Positions 17,979-26,891 of a DNA stretch of 64,000 bases are shown piece after piece. The translations under genes were made by a program, and so were the position numbers. This DNA comes from an uncultured Succiniclasticum sp. (lineage in GTDB: Bacteria > Bacillota > Negativicutes > Acidaminococcales > Acidaminococcaceae). The notes under the pieces were generated by a model, which saw only the letters and a list, made by a program, of their open reading frames with translations, was not told where the DNA came from and searched no databases. Numbering within the stretch: position 1 is the stretch's first letter; each line of letters begins with the position of its first letter. The DNA lies in NCBI GenBank assembly GCA_900544275.1, contig UQUU01000007.1, positions 37,039 through 101,038 of the forward strand, given 5' to 3'.

Positions 17979-19205
17979 TTACACCACCTGAAAAATATAA
18001 AACTTTAAATAATTTGTTTCCGGCACGTTCCATAGAATAGGATGATCCGGCGCCTGTTGGCTGCATTCGATCTGACGCAGGGAAACCTGCGCTTCCCGGG
18101 CCGCGTCCCGCAGCATTTCTTCAAACAGTTCCGAACGCATAAAGTGGGAACAGCTGCAGGTTGCCAGATAGCCTCCCCGGGGCAAAAGCTTCATGGCCTT
18201 TTTATTAATATCCTTATAACCGCCGATGGCATTCTGCACCGTTTTGCGGCTTTTGGTAAAAGCGGGCGGATCCAGGATAATAAAATCATAGGGATGAGTA
18301 TGGCCCGCTTCCAATTCATCCAATAAAGCAAATACATCTGCCTGACGCACTTCCAGCCGGTCTGCCACACCGTTTTTCACCGCATTGAGAGCCGTCATAC
18401 GGCAGGCTTCGGCACTGACATCTACCGCTGTCACCTGTTTCGCGCCGCCTTTGGCCGCATTCAAGGCAAAACTGCCTGTATGGGTAAAACAATCCAAAAC
18501 AGTATGCCCCTGTGCGATTCGCGCCACCCGTCGGCGATTGTATTTCTGATCCAGAAAGAACCCTGTTTTTTGGCCGTTTTCTACATCCACGTCATATTGG
18601 ATCCCGTTTTCGCAAATCGTGGTAAGCGGGCTGGCAGGCAACGCTTCACCAGGCAAAGCATACCAGCCTTTCCCCTGTTCCATACCCTCCAACTGCCGGA
18701 TCTTCACATCATTGCGTTCATACACACCGGTGATCTTTTCGCCTTGTTCCCGCAGCAACCGCACCAAAAGCGGAAGCAGGATGTCTTTTCGTTTCTCAAT
18801 GCCCAAAGAAAGGATCTGCGTCACTAAAAGATCGTTGTAACGGTCTACCGTCCAGCCGGGAAACTGATCCGCTTCCCCGAAAATCAGCCGACAGCACTGA
18901 AAATCCTCACCGGGCATGACGGTGCGGCGATAGTCCAGCGCATAACGCAGCCGCCGCTCCCAAAAGGCCTCGTCAAAAGCATCATTGGCATTGGTGCTGA
19001 GCAAACGCACCCGTATCTTACTGTGATCGTTGACAAAACCGGTACCGATATATTTGCCTTTGGGACTGCGCACATCTACCAGGTCCCCATTTTCATAAGA
19101 CCCTTCGCTGCGGGTCACCTCTTCCCCATAAACCCAGGGATGCCCTTCCCGGGCCGCACGTTCCCCTTTTTTCGTAATATAAAATATAGGATAATTTCGC
19201 ATCAT
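17979..19205 (-). CDS. RlmI-family class I rRNA methyltransferase
   Basis: An N-terminal PUA domain (residues about 1-80, with GHPWVYGEEV and KGKYIGTGFVN) is followed by a central EEHEE fold and a Rossmann methyltransferase: SAM loop TVLDCFTHTGSFALNAA, VDVSAEACR and the catalytic-site DPPAFTKSRK. Family members methylate cytosine C5 in 23S rRNA. I start at the ATG at 19205, nine bases after GGGAG, in preference to a GTG 30 bases upstream; this gives 408 residues. The promoter is probably the -10 element at 19260-19265, divergent from that of sfsA. Confidence 0.9.
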   Translation of the reverse strand: MMRNYPIFYITKKGERAAREGHPWVYGEEVTRSEGSYENGDLVDVRSPKGKYIGTGFVNDHSKIRVRLLSTNANDAFDEAFWERRLRYALDYRRTVMPGEDFQCCRLIFGEADQFPGWTVDRYNDLLVTQILSLGIEKRKDILLPLLVRLLREQGEKITGVYERNDVKIRQLEGMEQGKGWYALPGEALPASPLTTICENGIQYDVDVENGQKTGFFLDQKYNRRRVARIAQGHTVLDCFTHTGSFALNAAKGGAKQVTAVDVSAEACRMTALNAVKNGVADRLEVRQADVFALLDELEAGHTHPYDFIILDPPAFTKSRKTVQNAIGGYKDINKKAMKLLPRGGYLATCSCSHFMRSELFEEMLRDAAREAQVSLRQIECSQQAPDHPILWNVPETNYLKFYIFQVV

Positions 19206-19244
19206 CACTTTATCTCCCGCTTTTAAAAATACCACCGGAATTCT

Positions 19245-19268
19245 GTGGTATAATAGTTAATTATATCA
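19245..19268. promoter_or_regulatory. Divergent overlapping -10 elements for the methyltransferase and sfsA
   Basis: Plus strand: TGGTATAAT (TATAAT at 19249-19254) pointing to sfsA. Minus strand: TGATATAAT (TATAAT at 19265-19260) pointing to the methyltransferase. Both are extended -10 elements six bases apart, so RNA polymerase could occupy only one at a time. Confidence 0.5.
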
Positions 19269-19435
19269 TATATGGCAAGAGGAAAGCAGCCTGTCTAAAA
19301 TTGTAATATAAGAGAAAAGAGCTGTATATACAAAAGCAATGTCAGGGAAATTTAACAAAGGAAAAGTGACTAAGAAAAAGCCTGTGAGAGAACGGCCTTA
19401 TAAAAACGCCAACATATATAGAAAGGTAACATAAA

Positions 19436-20137
19436 ATGAGATATAACCAGGTCATAGCGGGGCAATTTATCGACCGCCCCAATCGTTTCATCGCCCATGT
19501 TAAAATAAACGGAACTGCAGAAGTCTGTCATGTAAAAAATACCGGTCGCTGCCGTGAGTTATTAGTACCCGGCTGTACTGTGTATTGCGCAAAAAGCGAC
19601 AACCCCAACCGTAAGACCTTATTTGATCTGATCGCGGTTGAAAAAATTTGCCCAGGAGAACAGAATAAAACGTTGCTGATCAATATGGATTCCCAGGCGC
19701 CGAATGCTGCCGCCAAAGAGTGGCTGGAAACAAAAATGCTCTTCCCCGGTCTGACCTATCTGAAAGCGGAATATAAGCATGGCAGCAGCCGCTTTGATTT
19801 TTATCTGGAGGAGGGACCGCGCAAGATTTTTTTGGAGGTCAAAGGGGTCACATTAGAAGAAAATGGTGTTGCGGCTTTTCCTGACGCGCCAACGGAACGG
19901 GGGATCAAGCACCTGCACGAACTAGCCCATAGTGTCTCCGAGGGATATGCAGCCTATGTGCTTTTTGTGGTGCAGATGGAAGACGCAGAGTACTTCACGC
20001 CCAACAGAAAAACCCACGCGGCCTTTGCCGAAGCGCTATTCGCAGCGCAGCAGGCGGGTGTGCATCTCCTTGCGTATACCTGTAAAGTGACCCCGGACTC
20101 TATGGTGATCCATAAGCCCTTGCCCATCCATTTATAA
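19436..20137 (+). CDS. sfsA: SfsA-family DNA/RNA nuclease-like protein
   Basis: The only long plus-strand chromosomal gene here. 233 residues with the family hallmarks: N-terminal FIDRPNRFIAHV and CHVKNTGRCRELLVPG, and a PD-(D/E)XK-like core in SSRFDFYLEEGPRKIFLEVKGVTLEE (split over residues 118-143). In E. coli it was named for sugar fermentation stimulation; the biochemical role is unsettled, and the fold resembles restriction-type nucleases. GAAAGG lies nine bases before the ATG. A long leader (about 175 bases) separates it from the predicted promoter. Confidence 0.93.
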   Translation: MRYNQVIAGQFIDRPNRFIAHVKINGTAEVCHVKNTGRCRELLVPGCTVYCAKSDNPNRKTLFDLIAVEKICPGEQNKTLLINMDSQAPNAAAKEWLETKMLFPGLTYLKAEYKHGSSRFDFYLEEGPRKIFLEVKGVTLEENGVAAFPDAPTERGIKHLHELAHSVSEGYAAYVLFVVQMEDAEYFTPNRKTHAAFAEALFAAQQAGVHLLAYTCKVTPDSMVIHKPLPIHL

Positions 20138-20329
20138 TTAATTCTGCGTTTGACAAGGTTTCTGTTCTTTCAGTGGCAACAGATTCCATGTAATACAACA
20201 GTTTTATGTCTCCTGTGGCAGAAAAGCGTTGCGACCATTTAATTGAACCGCTCTTTTGCAACGGTCGCCGCATAATGCAGCAGGATATTTCAAATGCCGT
20301 CACGTCTAATCGCCAAATCGAGTAAAGAA

Positions 20330-20378
20330 GAACTGCCCGAGCCGTATTTCCGTAAGGAAATGGTGATCGGACAGTTTT
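20330..20378 (+). terminator. Long hairpin with T-run after sfsA
   Basis: AACTG...ATTTCC-GTAA-GGAAAT...CAGTT folds into a long imperfect stem and is followed by TTTTTT on the plus strand. It lies about 190 bases after the sfsA stop. The stretch 20138-20330 holds no gene I can support. Confidence 0.6.
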
Positions 20379-20400
20379 TTGTGTGTCACAGCATGAGTTT

Positions 20401-21102
20401 TCAGGCTTCTTCCATACGGAATAATACCCCGTCCCCGTGCTCCTGCCAAAACGGCAGTAAGTGTTTTGCCAACAACGTTTTGATCAGCTCTTGCGAGACC
20501 GGTTCGGCAATTCCCTGAAACACAAGGTTAAAGCGGTCGATACAGAGCTGCAGGGCGGCCGTGTTCACTACTCTTCCCATGGTGGTTTCATCCAGATGAA
20601 GAGGCAAGTAGCCACTTTCCTGCATGGCTTTTGCCGCAGCTTCGGCTTCGATACGTTGGGTCAGCTGATCTGCAACATGCTGTGCCAAAAGCTGCTCGGT
20701 AAGGTGCGACACACCGTTTGACAATGCAGTGAAGCGCTGCGCCATGTCCTCTTTTTCGGCAGCGGTCAGAGCGGCAAATACAGTCAGTCTTTTTTCCGCT
20801 TGCACCCTTTGTTTCTCAGGCATCAAAGCGGCTGATTCCGCGTCCCCCACTGCCAGCATTTGCCTTAAACCGGACAATTCTTCCTGCACATAGCCATAAA
20901 GAGCCAGAGAACCGATGGGAACAGCAAAGCCAATGATTTTGATCTGCTGCGGTTCCAGCATCGTCTCCGAAAACTTCCGGACCTGCTCTGCAATAGGCGC
21001 TATCGCCGCTTTATCTTTTTCCTGTCGTAAAAAATCCTGTAAATACCCACTGCGGCTTAGTTCCGCCACAGCATTTTTAATGTATTCTTCCGCCTGATGC
21101 AC
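20401..21102 (-). CDS. Conserved-type hypothetical protein, helical
   Basis: 233 residues, starting at a GTG with AGGGGG eight bases upstream. The sequence is alanine-, leucine- and glutamate-rich and predicted to be almost entirely helical, with probable coiled coil at residues 105-160. It has no signal peptide and only one mildly hydrophobic stretch (IGFAVPIGSLALYGYV). No catalytic motif is visible. It lies downstream of the fumarase genes on the same strand, about 90 bases beyond, separated by an inverted repeat (21131-21168). Function unknown. Confidence 0.7.
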   Translation of the reverse strand: MHQAEEYIKNAVAELSRSGYLQDFLRQEKDKAAIAPIAEQVRKFSETMLEPQQIKIIGFAVPIGSLALYGYVQEELSGLRQMLAVGDAESAALMPEKQRVQAEKRLTVFAALTAAEKEDMAQRFTALSNGVSHLTEQLLAQHVADQLTQRIEAEAAAKAMQESGYLPLHLDETTMGRVVNTAALQLCIDRFNLVFQGIAEPVSQELIKTLLAKHLLPFWQEHGDGVLFRMEEA

Positions 21103-21190
21103 CGTATTTCCCCCTGACCTGATCTTCAGCCCGGTTCCGTCTTGTTTTCCTGCCGTCTTAGGAACCGGTTATTTCCTTTTGCTCCGCACT

Positions 21191-21760
21191 TTATTCTTTA
21201 TTCAACAAGGTACGGTATTTCTCAATTTCCACTTTATACACATCGTTGCCTTCGATATCGATCCCTACAATGGCGGGGAAATCCACTACCTGATAGCAAC
21301 GGATCGCTTCGGGCCCCAGGTCTTCGTAGGCAATCATCTCTTCGCTCCGGATCGACTGGGAAATTACGGCAGCGGCGCCTCCCACAGCCACAAAGTAGAT
21401 CGCATGACCTTTTTTGCAGGCTTCCACCACGGCATTATTACGGAACCCTTTGCCAATCATACCTTTCATGCCCTGCTCTACCATCGCAGGGGTATATTTA
21501 TCCATGCGCCCGCTGGTAGTAGGGCCGGCACTGCCAACCACTTCACCCGGTTTAGAAGGGGTCGGTCCCACATAGTAAATTACCTGGTCTTTAATGTCAA
21601 AAGGCAGGCCCTCGCCTCGTTCCAGCGCTTCATACATCCGTTTATGCGCTGCGTCACGAGCGGTATAAATAGGCCCGGTAATGCGCACAAAATCACCTGC
21701 GTGCAGATTTTTTACTGTTTCTTCTGTCAACGGCGTAGTAATATTCTTAATCTGATCCAT
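21191..21760 (-). CDS. Fumarase class I / tartrate dehydratase type, beta subunit
   Basis: 189 residues matching the C-terminal (swivelling) domain of iron-sulfur fumarases. Motifs: GDFVRITGPIYTARDAAHKRM, YYVGPT, SAGPTTSGRMD (substrate-binding Ser/Thr/Arg) and MIGKGFRN. With the alpha subunit just upstream it forms an oxygen-labile hydratase that interconverts fumarate and malate. The alpha stop and beta start are 15 bases apart with GGGAGG between. A L(+)-tartrate dehydratase cannot be excluded from sequence alone, but the adjacent malic enzyme favours fumarase. Confidence 0.92.
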   Translation of the reverse strand: MDQIKNITTPLTEETVKNLHAGDFVRITGPIYTARDAAHKRMYEALERGEGLPFDIKDQVIYYVGPTPSKPGEVVGSAGPTTSGRMDKYTPAMVEQGMKGMIGKGFRNNAVVEACKKGHAIYFVAVGGAAAVISQSIRSEEMIAYEDLGPEAIRCYQVVDFPAIVGIDIEGNDVYKVEIEKYRTLLNKE

Positions 21761-21775
21761 ACGTTGCGCCTCCCC

Positions 21776-22621
21776 TCAAATCGTCGCTTCCGAACGACGG
21801 GCTGCATGGCAATTAAAGATAATCGCGCAGGGCAAACCGCCGATATGGGTGGGAGCGTACTCGACATTCACAGCAATCGCTGTAGTTTTACCGCCTAACC
21901 CGGCAGGACCGACGCCGGTTTTATTGACTAATTCCAGCAATTGATCCTCTAATTCCGCATAACGCGGATTGGCATTGTGTTCGCCGATCGGACGTACCAG
22001 CGCATATTTCGCCAGTTCCGCGGCTAATTCCGCATTGCCGCCGATCCCGACGCCCACTGTAACGGGAGGGCAGGGATTCGGGCCTGCGTCCTGTACCGCT
22101 TCCTGCACAAAATTGAGCACGCCTTCCAGTCCGTCAGCCGGTTTCAGCATCCGGAGACGGGACATGTTTTCACTGCCGCAGCCCTTGGGCAACACAATAA
22201 GATGGACCTTATCACCGGGAACAATACGGCAATGGATGATCGCCGGTGTGTTATCCTGGGTGTTTTTACGCACAAACAGCGGATCGTCCACGGAAGATTT
22301 CCGCAGATATCCGTCAATATAGCCTTTTGCCACACCGTCATTGATGGCTTTCCATAAATCGCCGCCGGTAAAATGTACCTCCTGCCCTACATCGATGTAC
22401 ACTACCGTTAAACCGGTATCCTGGCACAGGGGCACTTGTTTTTTATGCGACAGCCTGGCATTGTCAATAATGGTGTCCAATACCTGACAGCCTAACGGCG
22501 ATATCTCGCTTTGGCGCGCTTCTTCCAATTTTTGCAGCACGCCGACCGGCAGATTATTGCAGGAATCGATACAGCACGCTGCGACTGCTTCCGTAATTTG
22601 TTTTACATCTATTTCCCTCAT
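21776..22621 (-). CDS. Fumarase class I / tartrate dehydratase type, alpha subunit
   Basis: Carries the [4Fe-4S] site. Cysteines in PLCQDTG, CPPVTVGVGIGG and LPKGCGSENMSR are the likely ligands. I use the ATG at 22621 (MREIDVKQITEAV), nine bases after GGAGG, giving 281 residues; the frame opens nine codons earlier. A hairpin (22651-22676, AGCCGGAA with TTCCGGCT) separates it from the malic enzyme gene upstream and may adjust the ratio between them. Together the three proteins convert fumarate to malate and then pyruvate. Confidence 0.93.
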   Translation of the reverse strand: MREIDVKQITEAVAACCIDSCNNLPVGVLQKLEEARQSEISPLGCQVLDTIIDNARLSHKKQVPLCQDTGLTVVYIDVGQEVHFTGGDLWKAINDGVAKGYIDGYLRKSSVDDPLFVRKNTQDNTPAIIHCRIVPGDKVHLIVLPKGCGSENMSRLRMLKPADGLEGVLNFVQEAVQDAGPNPCPPVTVGVGIGGNAELAAELAKYALVRPIGEHNANPRYAELEDQLLELVNKTGVGPAGLGGKTTAIAVNVEYAPTHIGGLPCAIIFNCHAARRSEATI

Positions 22622-22734
22622 CTGATGTTTCCTCCCGCGAATACACACCGAGCCGGAAACCCGTAGACTTCCGGCTTGGTTGGTGCTCGTTTACGATCTA
22701 TTCACTTTTTATTATTTATTTGTTTTTGCAGGCT

Positions 22735-24006
22735 TTATTTTACTTTCGCAGCCGCTTCATCGATCCGTTTATTACGCGCTAACCGTTCGGCTGTTTTTTT
22801 GCGTACATCTTCCGGATCCACCTGGATACGGGCTACGCCGGTTTCCATGGCCGCTTTCGCTACCGCCGCCGCAACAGCAGGAGCTACCCGCGGATCAAAG
22901 ACTGCCGGAATAACATAGTCTTCCCGCAGATCCTTATCTTCGATCAGGCCGGAGATCGCATAGACCGCCGCGATCTTCATGGCTTCGTTGATTTCTTTGG
23001 CCCGTACATCGATGGCGCCGCGGAAGACGCCGGGGAAGACGATGACATTGTTCACCTGGTTAGGGCTGTCGCTGCGCCCGGTTCCGGCAACTCTGGCGCC
23101 GGCAGCTTTCGCCACATCATACATCACTTCCGGTACAGGATTGGCTAAACCAAAGACGATGGCATCTTTCGCCATGCTTTTAATAATTTCCGGGGTAAAT
23201 ACGCCGGGAGCTGAAACACCGATCAGCACATCTGCGCCCCTGGCAATATCAGCCAGCGTCCCTTGTTCCTTATTTTTATTCGTTGTATGAGACAGAGCTT
23301 CCTGCACACGATCCAAGGGCCGGCCATGATTATCGCAGCCTTCGCATAATACGCCGTGATGGAGCATCATAATCACGTTTTCCGCGCCCATGTTCACCAA
23401 CAGGCGCCCAATTGCCGTACCTGCGGCGCCACAGCCGTTCACTACGATTTTAGCAGTCTTAAGTTCTTTTTTCACTAAACGCAGTGCGCCTAATACTGCC
23501 GAAAGACAGGCAATAGCGGTACCATGCTGATCATCATGGAATACGGGGATCTCCAGTTCCTTTTTCAGACGATCTTCAATGTCATAGCATTTCGGCGACT
23601 GGATATCTTCCAGGTTAATACCGGAGTAGTTAGGCTGCAGCGCTTTCACGATGGTAATAAATTTCTCCGCATCCGTTTCGTCAATACATACGGGCACCGC
23701 ATCCACATCGCCAAAGCCCTTAAACAAGACGGCCTTGCCTTCCATAACAGGCATCGCAGCCCGAGGGCCGATGTTGCCCAGACCCAACACACGGGTCCCA
23801 TCCGTGCAGATTGCCACCATATTGCCGCGGCAGGTATATTCAAAAGACAGCTCCGGGTTTACTTTAATATCTTTACAAGGTTCCGCCACACCGGGAGTAT
23901 AGGCAAGCGCCAGATCATGCCCATCCTTTAACGCTACTTTACTGTGGACTTCCAGTTTCCCATTATTGTCCAAATGAAGTTTTAACGCCTCGTCACGCAA
24001 AGTCAT
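22735..24006 (-). CDS. NAD(P)-dependent malic enzyme
   Basis: Decarboxylates malate to pyruvate with reduction of NAD or NADP. 423 residues, the short bacterial type without a phosphotransacetylase domain. Motifs: LAYTPGVAEPC (Tyr), the catalytic-lysine region PVMEGKAVLFKGFGDVDAVP, FHDDQHGTAIA (metal Asp residues), the Rossmann loop VVNGCGAAGTAIGRLL and ALANP-like FGLANPVPEV. A strong GGAGG precedes the ATG. It heads the operon with fumarase. A perfect 18-bp palindrome lies 66 bases upstream and may be its operator. Confidence 0.95.
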   Translation of the reverse strand: MTLRDEALKLHLDNNGKLEVHSKVALKDGHDLALAYTPGVAEPCKDIKVNPELSFEYTCRGNMVAICTDGTRVLGLGNIGPRAAMPVMEGKAVLFKGFGDVDAVPVCIDETDAEKFITIVKALQPNYSGINLEDIQSPKCYDIEDRLKKELEIPVFHDDQHGTAIACLSAVLGALRLVKKELKTAKIVVNGCGAAGTAIGRLLVNMGAENVIMMLHHGVLCEGCDNHGRPLDRVQEALSHTTNKNKEQGTLADIARGADVLIGVSAPGVFTPEIIKSMAKDAIVFGLANPVPEVMYDVAKAAGARVAGTGRSDSPNQVNNVIVFPGVFRGAIDVRAKEINEAMKIAAVYAISGLIEDKDLREDYVIPAVFDPRVAPAVAAAVAKAAMETGVARIQVDPEDVRKKTAERLARNKRIDEAAAKVK

Positions 24007-24071
24007 ACCAACGCCTCCTTAAATTTTGATCACTTACTGTTCCTGACCCAGTAGCCTATTCTATTTTATAC

Positions 24072-24089
24072 TATTAGTATATACTAATA
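24072..24089. promoter_or_regulatory. Perfect 18-bp palindrome upstream of malic enzyme
   Basis: TATTAGTAT-ATACTAATA is exactly self-complementary and lies 66 bases before the malic enzyme ATG. A TATACT hexamer inside it and a TATAAA just downstream could serve as -10 elements, so a dimeric regulator bound here would control the operon. The regulator is not in the window. Confidence 0.5.
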
Positions 24090-24150
24090 TTTTACTTGAT
24101 AACGCTGGTTTTTACAATATCCAAACGCTGAATTTTTTATGGCACCAGAC

Positions 24151-24196
24151 AAGAAAAAAGGCGATGGGAAAGCCTCCGGTAAGGCCGCCATCGTCT
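24151..24196 (-). terminator. Terminator after the phosphoesterase gene
   Basis: On the minus strand GACGATGG pairs with CCATCGCC around a nested GGCC/GGCT hairpin and is followed by TTTTTTCTTG. It lies about 70 bases after the phosphoesterase stop. Confidence 0.7.
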
Positions 24197-24265
24197 TTCT
24201 AATTATACAGTTCGCGCTCTTTGAAAAGGTATTGCTGCGTCCAGCTTTTCACCGCACTTATTGTA

Positions 24266-24754
24266 TCATACAGGGATAAATTCCACCTGCGGCGCTTCTC
24301 CCTGTTGCAGCGTCAGGACCGCAAAGCTTGCCTTGCTTCCTTCTCTGGGACGAGAGGGACTGCCCGGGTTGATCAGCCACACGCCATTGCTCTGTTCAAA
24401 GACCGGCACATGGATATGACCGAAGATTACAATATTCTGTTCCAGCTTTTTTCCCCACCAGCCCAGTTCCTTTATGGAACGCATTTCGTTCATGTAAAGA
24501 TGGCCGTGCGTCAACCACAGTTTATAGCCTTCTTCTTCCAGAAAAATATCCGGTTTCGCCGTAACCGAGCCGCGCATCACATCACAATTCCCGGCTACAG
24601 AATATACAGGCGCCTGTACCATTTCCTGAAAATATTCGCCATCGATCCCATAATCGCCGCCGTGCAGCCAATATTTGACAGGCGGGGCCTTTAAGGCTAC
24701 TTTCCGCATGGCAGGCAGGCTACCGTGGGTGTCACTTAAAATGCCGATTCTCAT
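24266..24754 (-). CDS. YfcE/MJ0936-family metallophosphoesterase
   Basis: A compact (162-residue) dimetal phosphodiesterase. All five metal blocks are visible: SDTHGS, HGGDYG, AGNCD, LTHGH and FGHIHVP. Family members cleave phosphodiesters, some with 2',3'-cyclic nucleotide activity; the physiological substrate is usually unknown. It follows rdgB on the same strand after about 100 bases, a pairing common in Bacillota (often rph-rdgB-yfcE). Confidence 0.92.
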   Translation of the reverse strand: MRIGILSDTHGSLPAMRKVALKAPPVKYWLHGGDYGIDGEYFQEMVQAPVYSVAGNCDVMRGSVTAKPDIFLEEEGYKLWLTHGHLYMNEMRSIKELGWWGKKLEQNIVIFGHIHVPVFEQSNGVWLINPGSPSRPREGSKASFAVLTLQQGEAPQVEFIPV

Positions 24755-24856
24755 AATTTGTCCGATTTCTCATAAACCCTGTCGCTTCTCATAACTTGTT
24801 CCGCAACCTATAAGCAGTATGCTGATGCATCATTTTTCCTGCAACTCAGCAGTCGT

Positions 24857-25447
24857 TCAGCGAATCTTTTTCCAGTTCGCAACCAGTTTTTTTACCGCTT
24901 TCCCCCGATGACTGATCTTGTTCTTTTCCTCCGCCGTCGCCTCTCCCAATCCCTTATGAAGCTCGGTGGACCAAAACAAAGGATCGTAGCCAAACCCGTT
25001 TTCTCCCATAGGTTCATGCAACAGCATCCCTTCGCAGGTTCCATCTGATTCGGCTATAATACGACCTTCCGGATCCGATAGCGCCAAAGCGCAGCGGAAA
25101 CGGCAGACACGGGAGACCTGAAATTTCATCTGCTGCAAAAGCAGCGCGTTGTTTTCAGCATCGGTCGCTTCTTCCCCGGCAAATCTGGCGCTATGCACCC
25201 CGGGGGCCCCGTCCAGGGCTTTTACTTCCAGACCGCTGTCATCGGCTAAACAATATTCATGCAGATTTTTAGCATAATAACCGGCCTTCAATTTCGCATT
25301 GGCAGCAAACGTCCGCCCTGTTTCATTGGGCGCCACCATTTGCGGATAGTCTGCCAGACACTTAAGTGTGACCGGCACGTCTTTAAACATCTCTTTGATC
25401 TCTTCCAACTTGCCCGGATTGGAAGTCGCTATGACCAGTGTTTCCAT
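24857..25447 (-). CDS. rdgB: XTP/dITP diphosphatase (RdgB/HAM1)
   Basis: Removes non-canonical purine nucleoside triphosphates (dITP, XTP) from the pool. Motifs: ATSNPGKLEEIK at the N-terminus, the metal-binding DDSGLEVKALDGAPGVHSAR (split near residues 69-88), GENGFGYDPLF and the C-terminal SHRGKA. 196 residues, typical. The adjacent downstream gene is the YfcE-type phosphoesterase. Confidence 0.95.
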   Translation of the reverse strand: METLVIATSNPGKLEEIKEMFKDVPVTLKCLADYPQMVAPNETGRTFAANAKLKAGYYAKNLHEYCLADDSGLEVKALDGAPGVHSARFAGEEATDAENNALLLQQMKFQVSRVCRFRCALALSDPEGRIIAESDGTCEGMLLHEPMGENGFGYDPLFWSTELHKGLGEATAEEKNKISHRGKAVKKLVANWKKIR

Positions 25448-25617
25448 GAATACACCCCTTTAACTACAGCTTTTTGCAACTACAGCTTTAGCCAATTTTT
25501 GAATGATCCCGCAGCATTTTGCTCACAGGCACCACACGCTTTTTCGTACTTTCTTCACGCTTTTTATGCTTTTGCGTGTCTTTTTATGTTTTTACATGCT
25601 TTTTTCTATGGTTACTT

Positions 25618-26151
25618 TTATTGTAAAATCAGAGCCTGCAGTTCTTCCCGGGTCAGTAGGATATTCTCTTTATTGTGGAACAATTCCATACGCCCTCTGC
25701 GCTCCACATATAAGGCGATTTCCACATCCGGCAGCCCCAGAACTGCGTCTTTGGCAGTCTTTTTCCCATTGCGGGGCGTCACTTCCAACGTTATGGTCAA
25801 ATGACCCGCTTCGCCGGGCGCGACCAGACGCGCTTCAAAGTAGTCGTCGGTCCGGGGCGCGGCAGGATGGTTCACCCTACCCCGCATCAGAGCGCCTTCA
25901 TATTGTTCGTCCGGCAAGTAGATACGCACGAAAGCGTCCAGAAAAATACCTTCGTCACCGCTTTTGTTTTTATAAGGCACCTCAATGCTGAAAGTACATT
26001 TTTCCTCCGTCAGAGAAAGTAATTTAGCCGCTGTTCTCTTTTCCCTGAAAAAGGCCAGTTTCTTGTCTGAGGCTGCATGAGACGAGATCAGACGCAGCGT
26101 AAATAAAACGACCAGTACCGCGAGTACCAGTAGTATCCCTGCTACAACCAT
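25618..26151 (-). CDS. Single-pass membrane-anchored protein of unknown function
   Basis: 177 residues. Residues 3-20 (VAGILLVLAVLVVLFTLRLI) form one membrane anchor; the rest is a soluble domain rich in beta strands and charged residues, with no cysteines or catalytic pattern except one free Cys. It resembles small DUF2500-like anchored proteins only in layout. GGAGG precedes the ATG. It starts 15 bases after the CofE-like gene and is probably co-transcribed with it. Confidence 0.65.
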   Translation of the reverse strand: MVVAGILLVLAVLVVLFTLRLISSHAASDKKLAFFREKRTAAKLLSLTEEKCTFSIEVPYKNKSGDEGIFLDAFVRIYLPDEQYEGALMRGRVNHPAAPRTDDYFEARLVAPGEAGHLTITLEVTPRNGKKTAKDAVLGLPDVEIALYVERRGRMELFHNKENILLTREELQALILQ

Positions 26152-26166
26152 TCTATTTTCCTCCGC

Positions 26167-26811
26167 TTATTGCGCTTTATGATAGTTTTTAATAATGCAG
26201 ATCGGGGTTTTTTGGCTGCCATTGCCGAACGGATTATTAATCAGGATCTGCGCTATTTTATCCGGATCCACGCCGTCGGTCCACCCAATGACCGCCGCCC
26301 GTTTCAGGTCATTGACATCGGCAATTACCGCGCCGTAAACACCGCAGGCTTCCTGCAGCGTTTTCACCACCTTGAACGGATCTTTCGGGCCGTAGACGAT
26401 ATGTTTGTCATAGGGCGGCATCGTACCGGTCACATCATCGATCAGCCGTGCCTGATAGCCCGCCATCTGGTAAAATACACCTTTTTTCCCCAGTAATTTG
26501 GTAAAAGCCCCCACAATAAAGGCCCACAATACTTTCGCATTACTTTCCGTGTCGATCAGGGCCTGCATGCAATACCAGCCGCTGATACTGCCATAGGAAG
26601 GGAAAAAATGACATAATAACTTGGCCAGGAACCCCGGCTTGAATTCTTCACAGCGTTTCGCCATCCCCTGAGTGATCGCCACCACGCTTTCCGCCGTGCA
26701 GATCACATCATCCGGGCCAAATTTTCCTTTGCCGTATTCTTTTACCGCTTCCACGATATCATCCCTTGAGGTGAGGATGCGTGTAGGAACCGGAACAATT
26801 TCATACTCCAT
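26167..26811 (-). CDS. CofE-like (F420-0:gamma-glutamyl ligase domain) protein
   Basis: The sequence MEYEIVPVPTRILTSRDDIVEAV and GPDDVICTAESVVAITQG match the CofE ligase fold (PF01996), with LIDDVTGTMPPYDKH and VIADVNDLKR further on. Authentic F420 synthesis is not expected in this kind of host, and no other F420 genes are near, so the true substrate may be a different acid-amide ligation. I start at ATG 26811 (nine bases after AGGAG) rather than a GTG three codons upstream. Length is 214 residues. Confidence 0.75.
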   Translation of the reverse strand: MEYEIVPVPTRILTSRDDIVEAVKEYGKGKFGPDDVICTAESVVAITQGMAKRCEEFKPGFLAKLLCHFFPSYGSISGWYCMQALIDTESNAKVLWAFIVGAFTKLLGKKGVFYQMAGYQARLIDDVTGTMPPYDKHIVYGPKDPFKVVKTLQEACGVYGAVIADVNDLKRAAVIGWTDGVDPDKIAQILINNPFGNGSQKTPICIIKNYHKAQ

Positions 26812-26891
26812 GAATGACACTCCTGTTTTTTCTTTTCCTGCTATGCGGTTTTCCTGTTTTCTTCTTTATCCCGTTTCTCTGTTCTGTCTGT

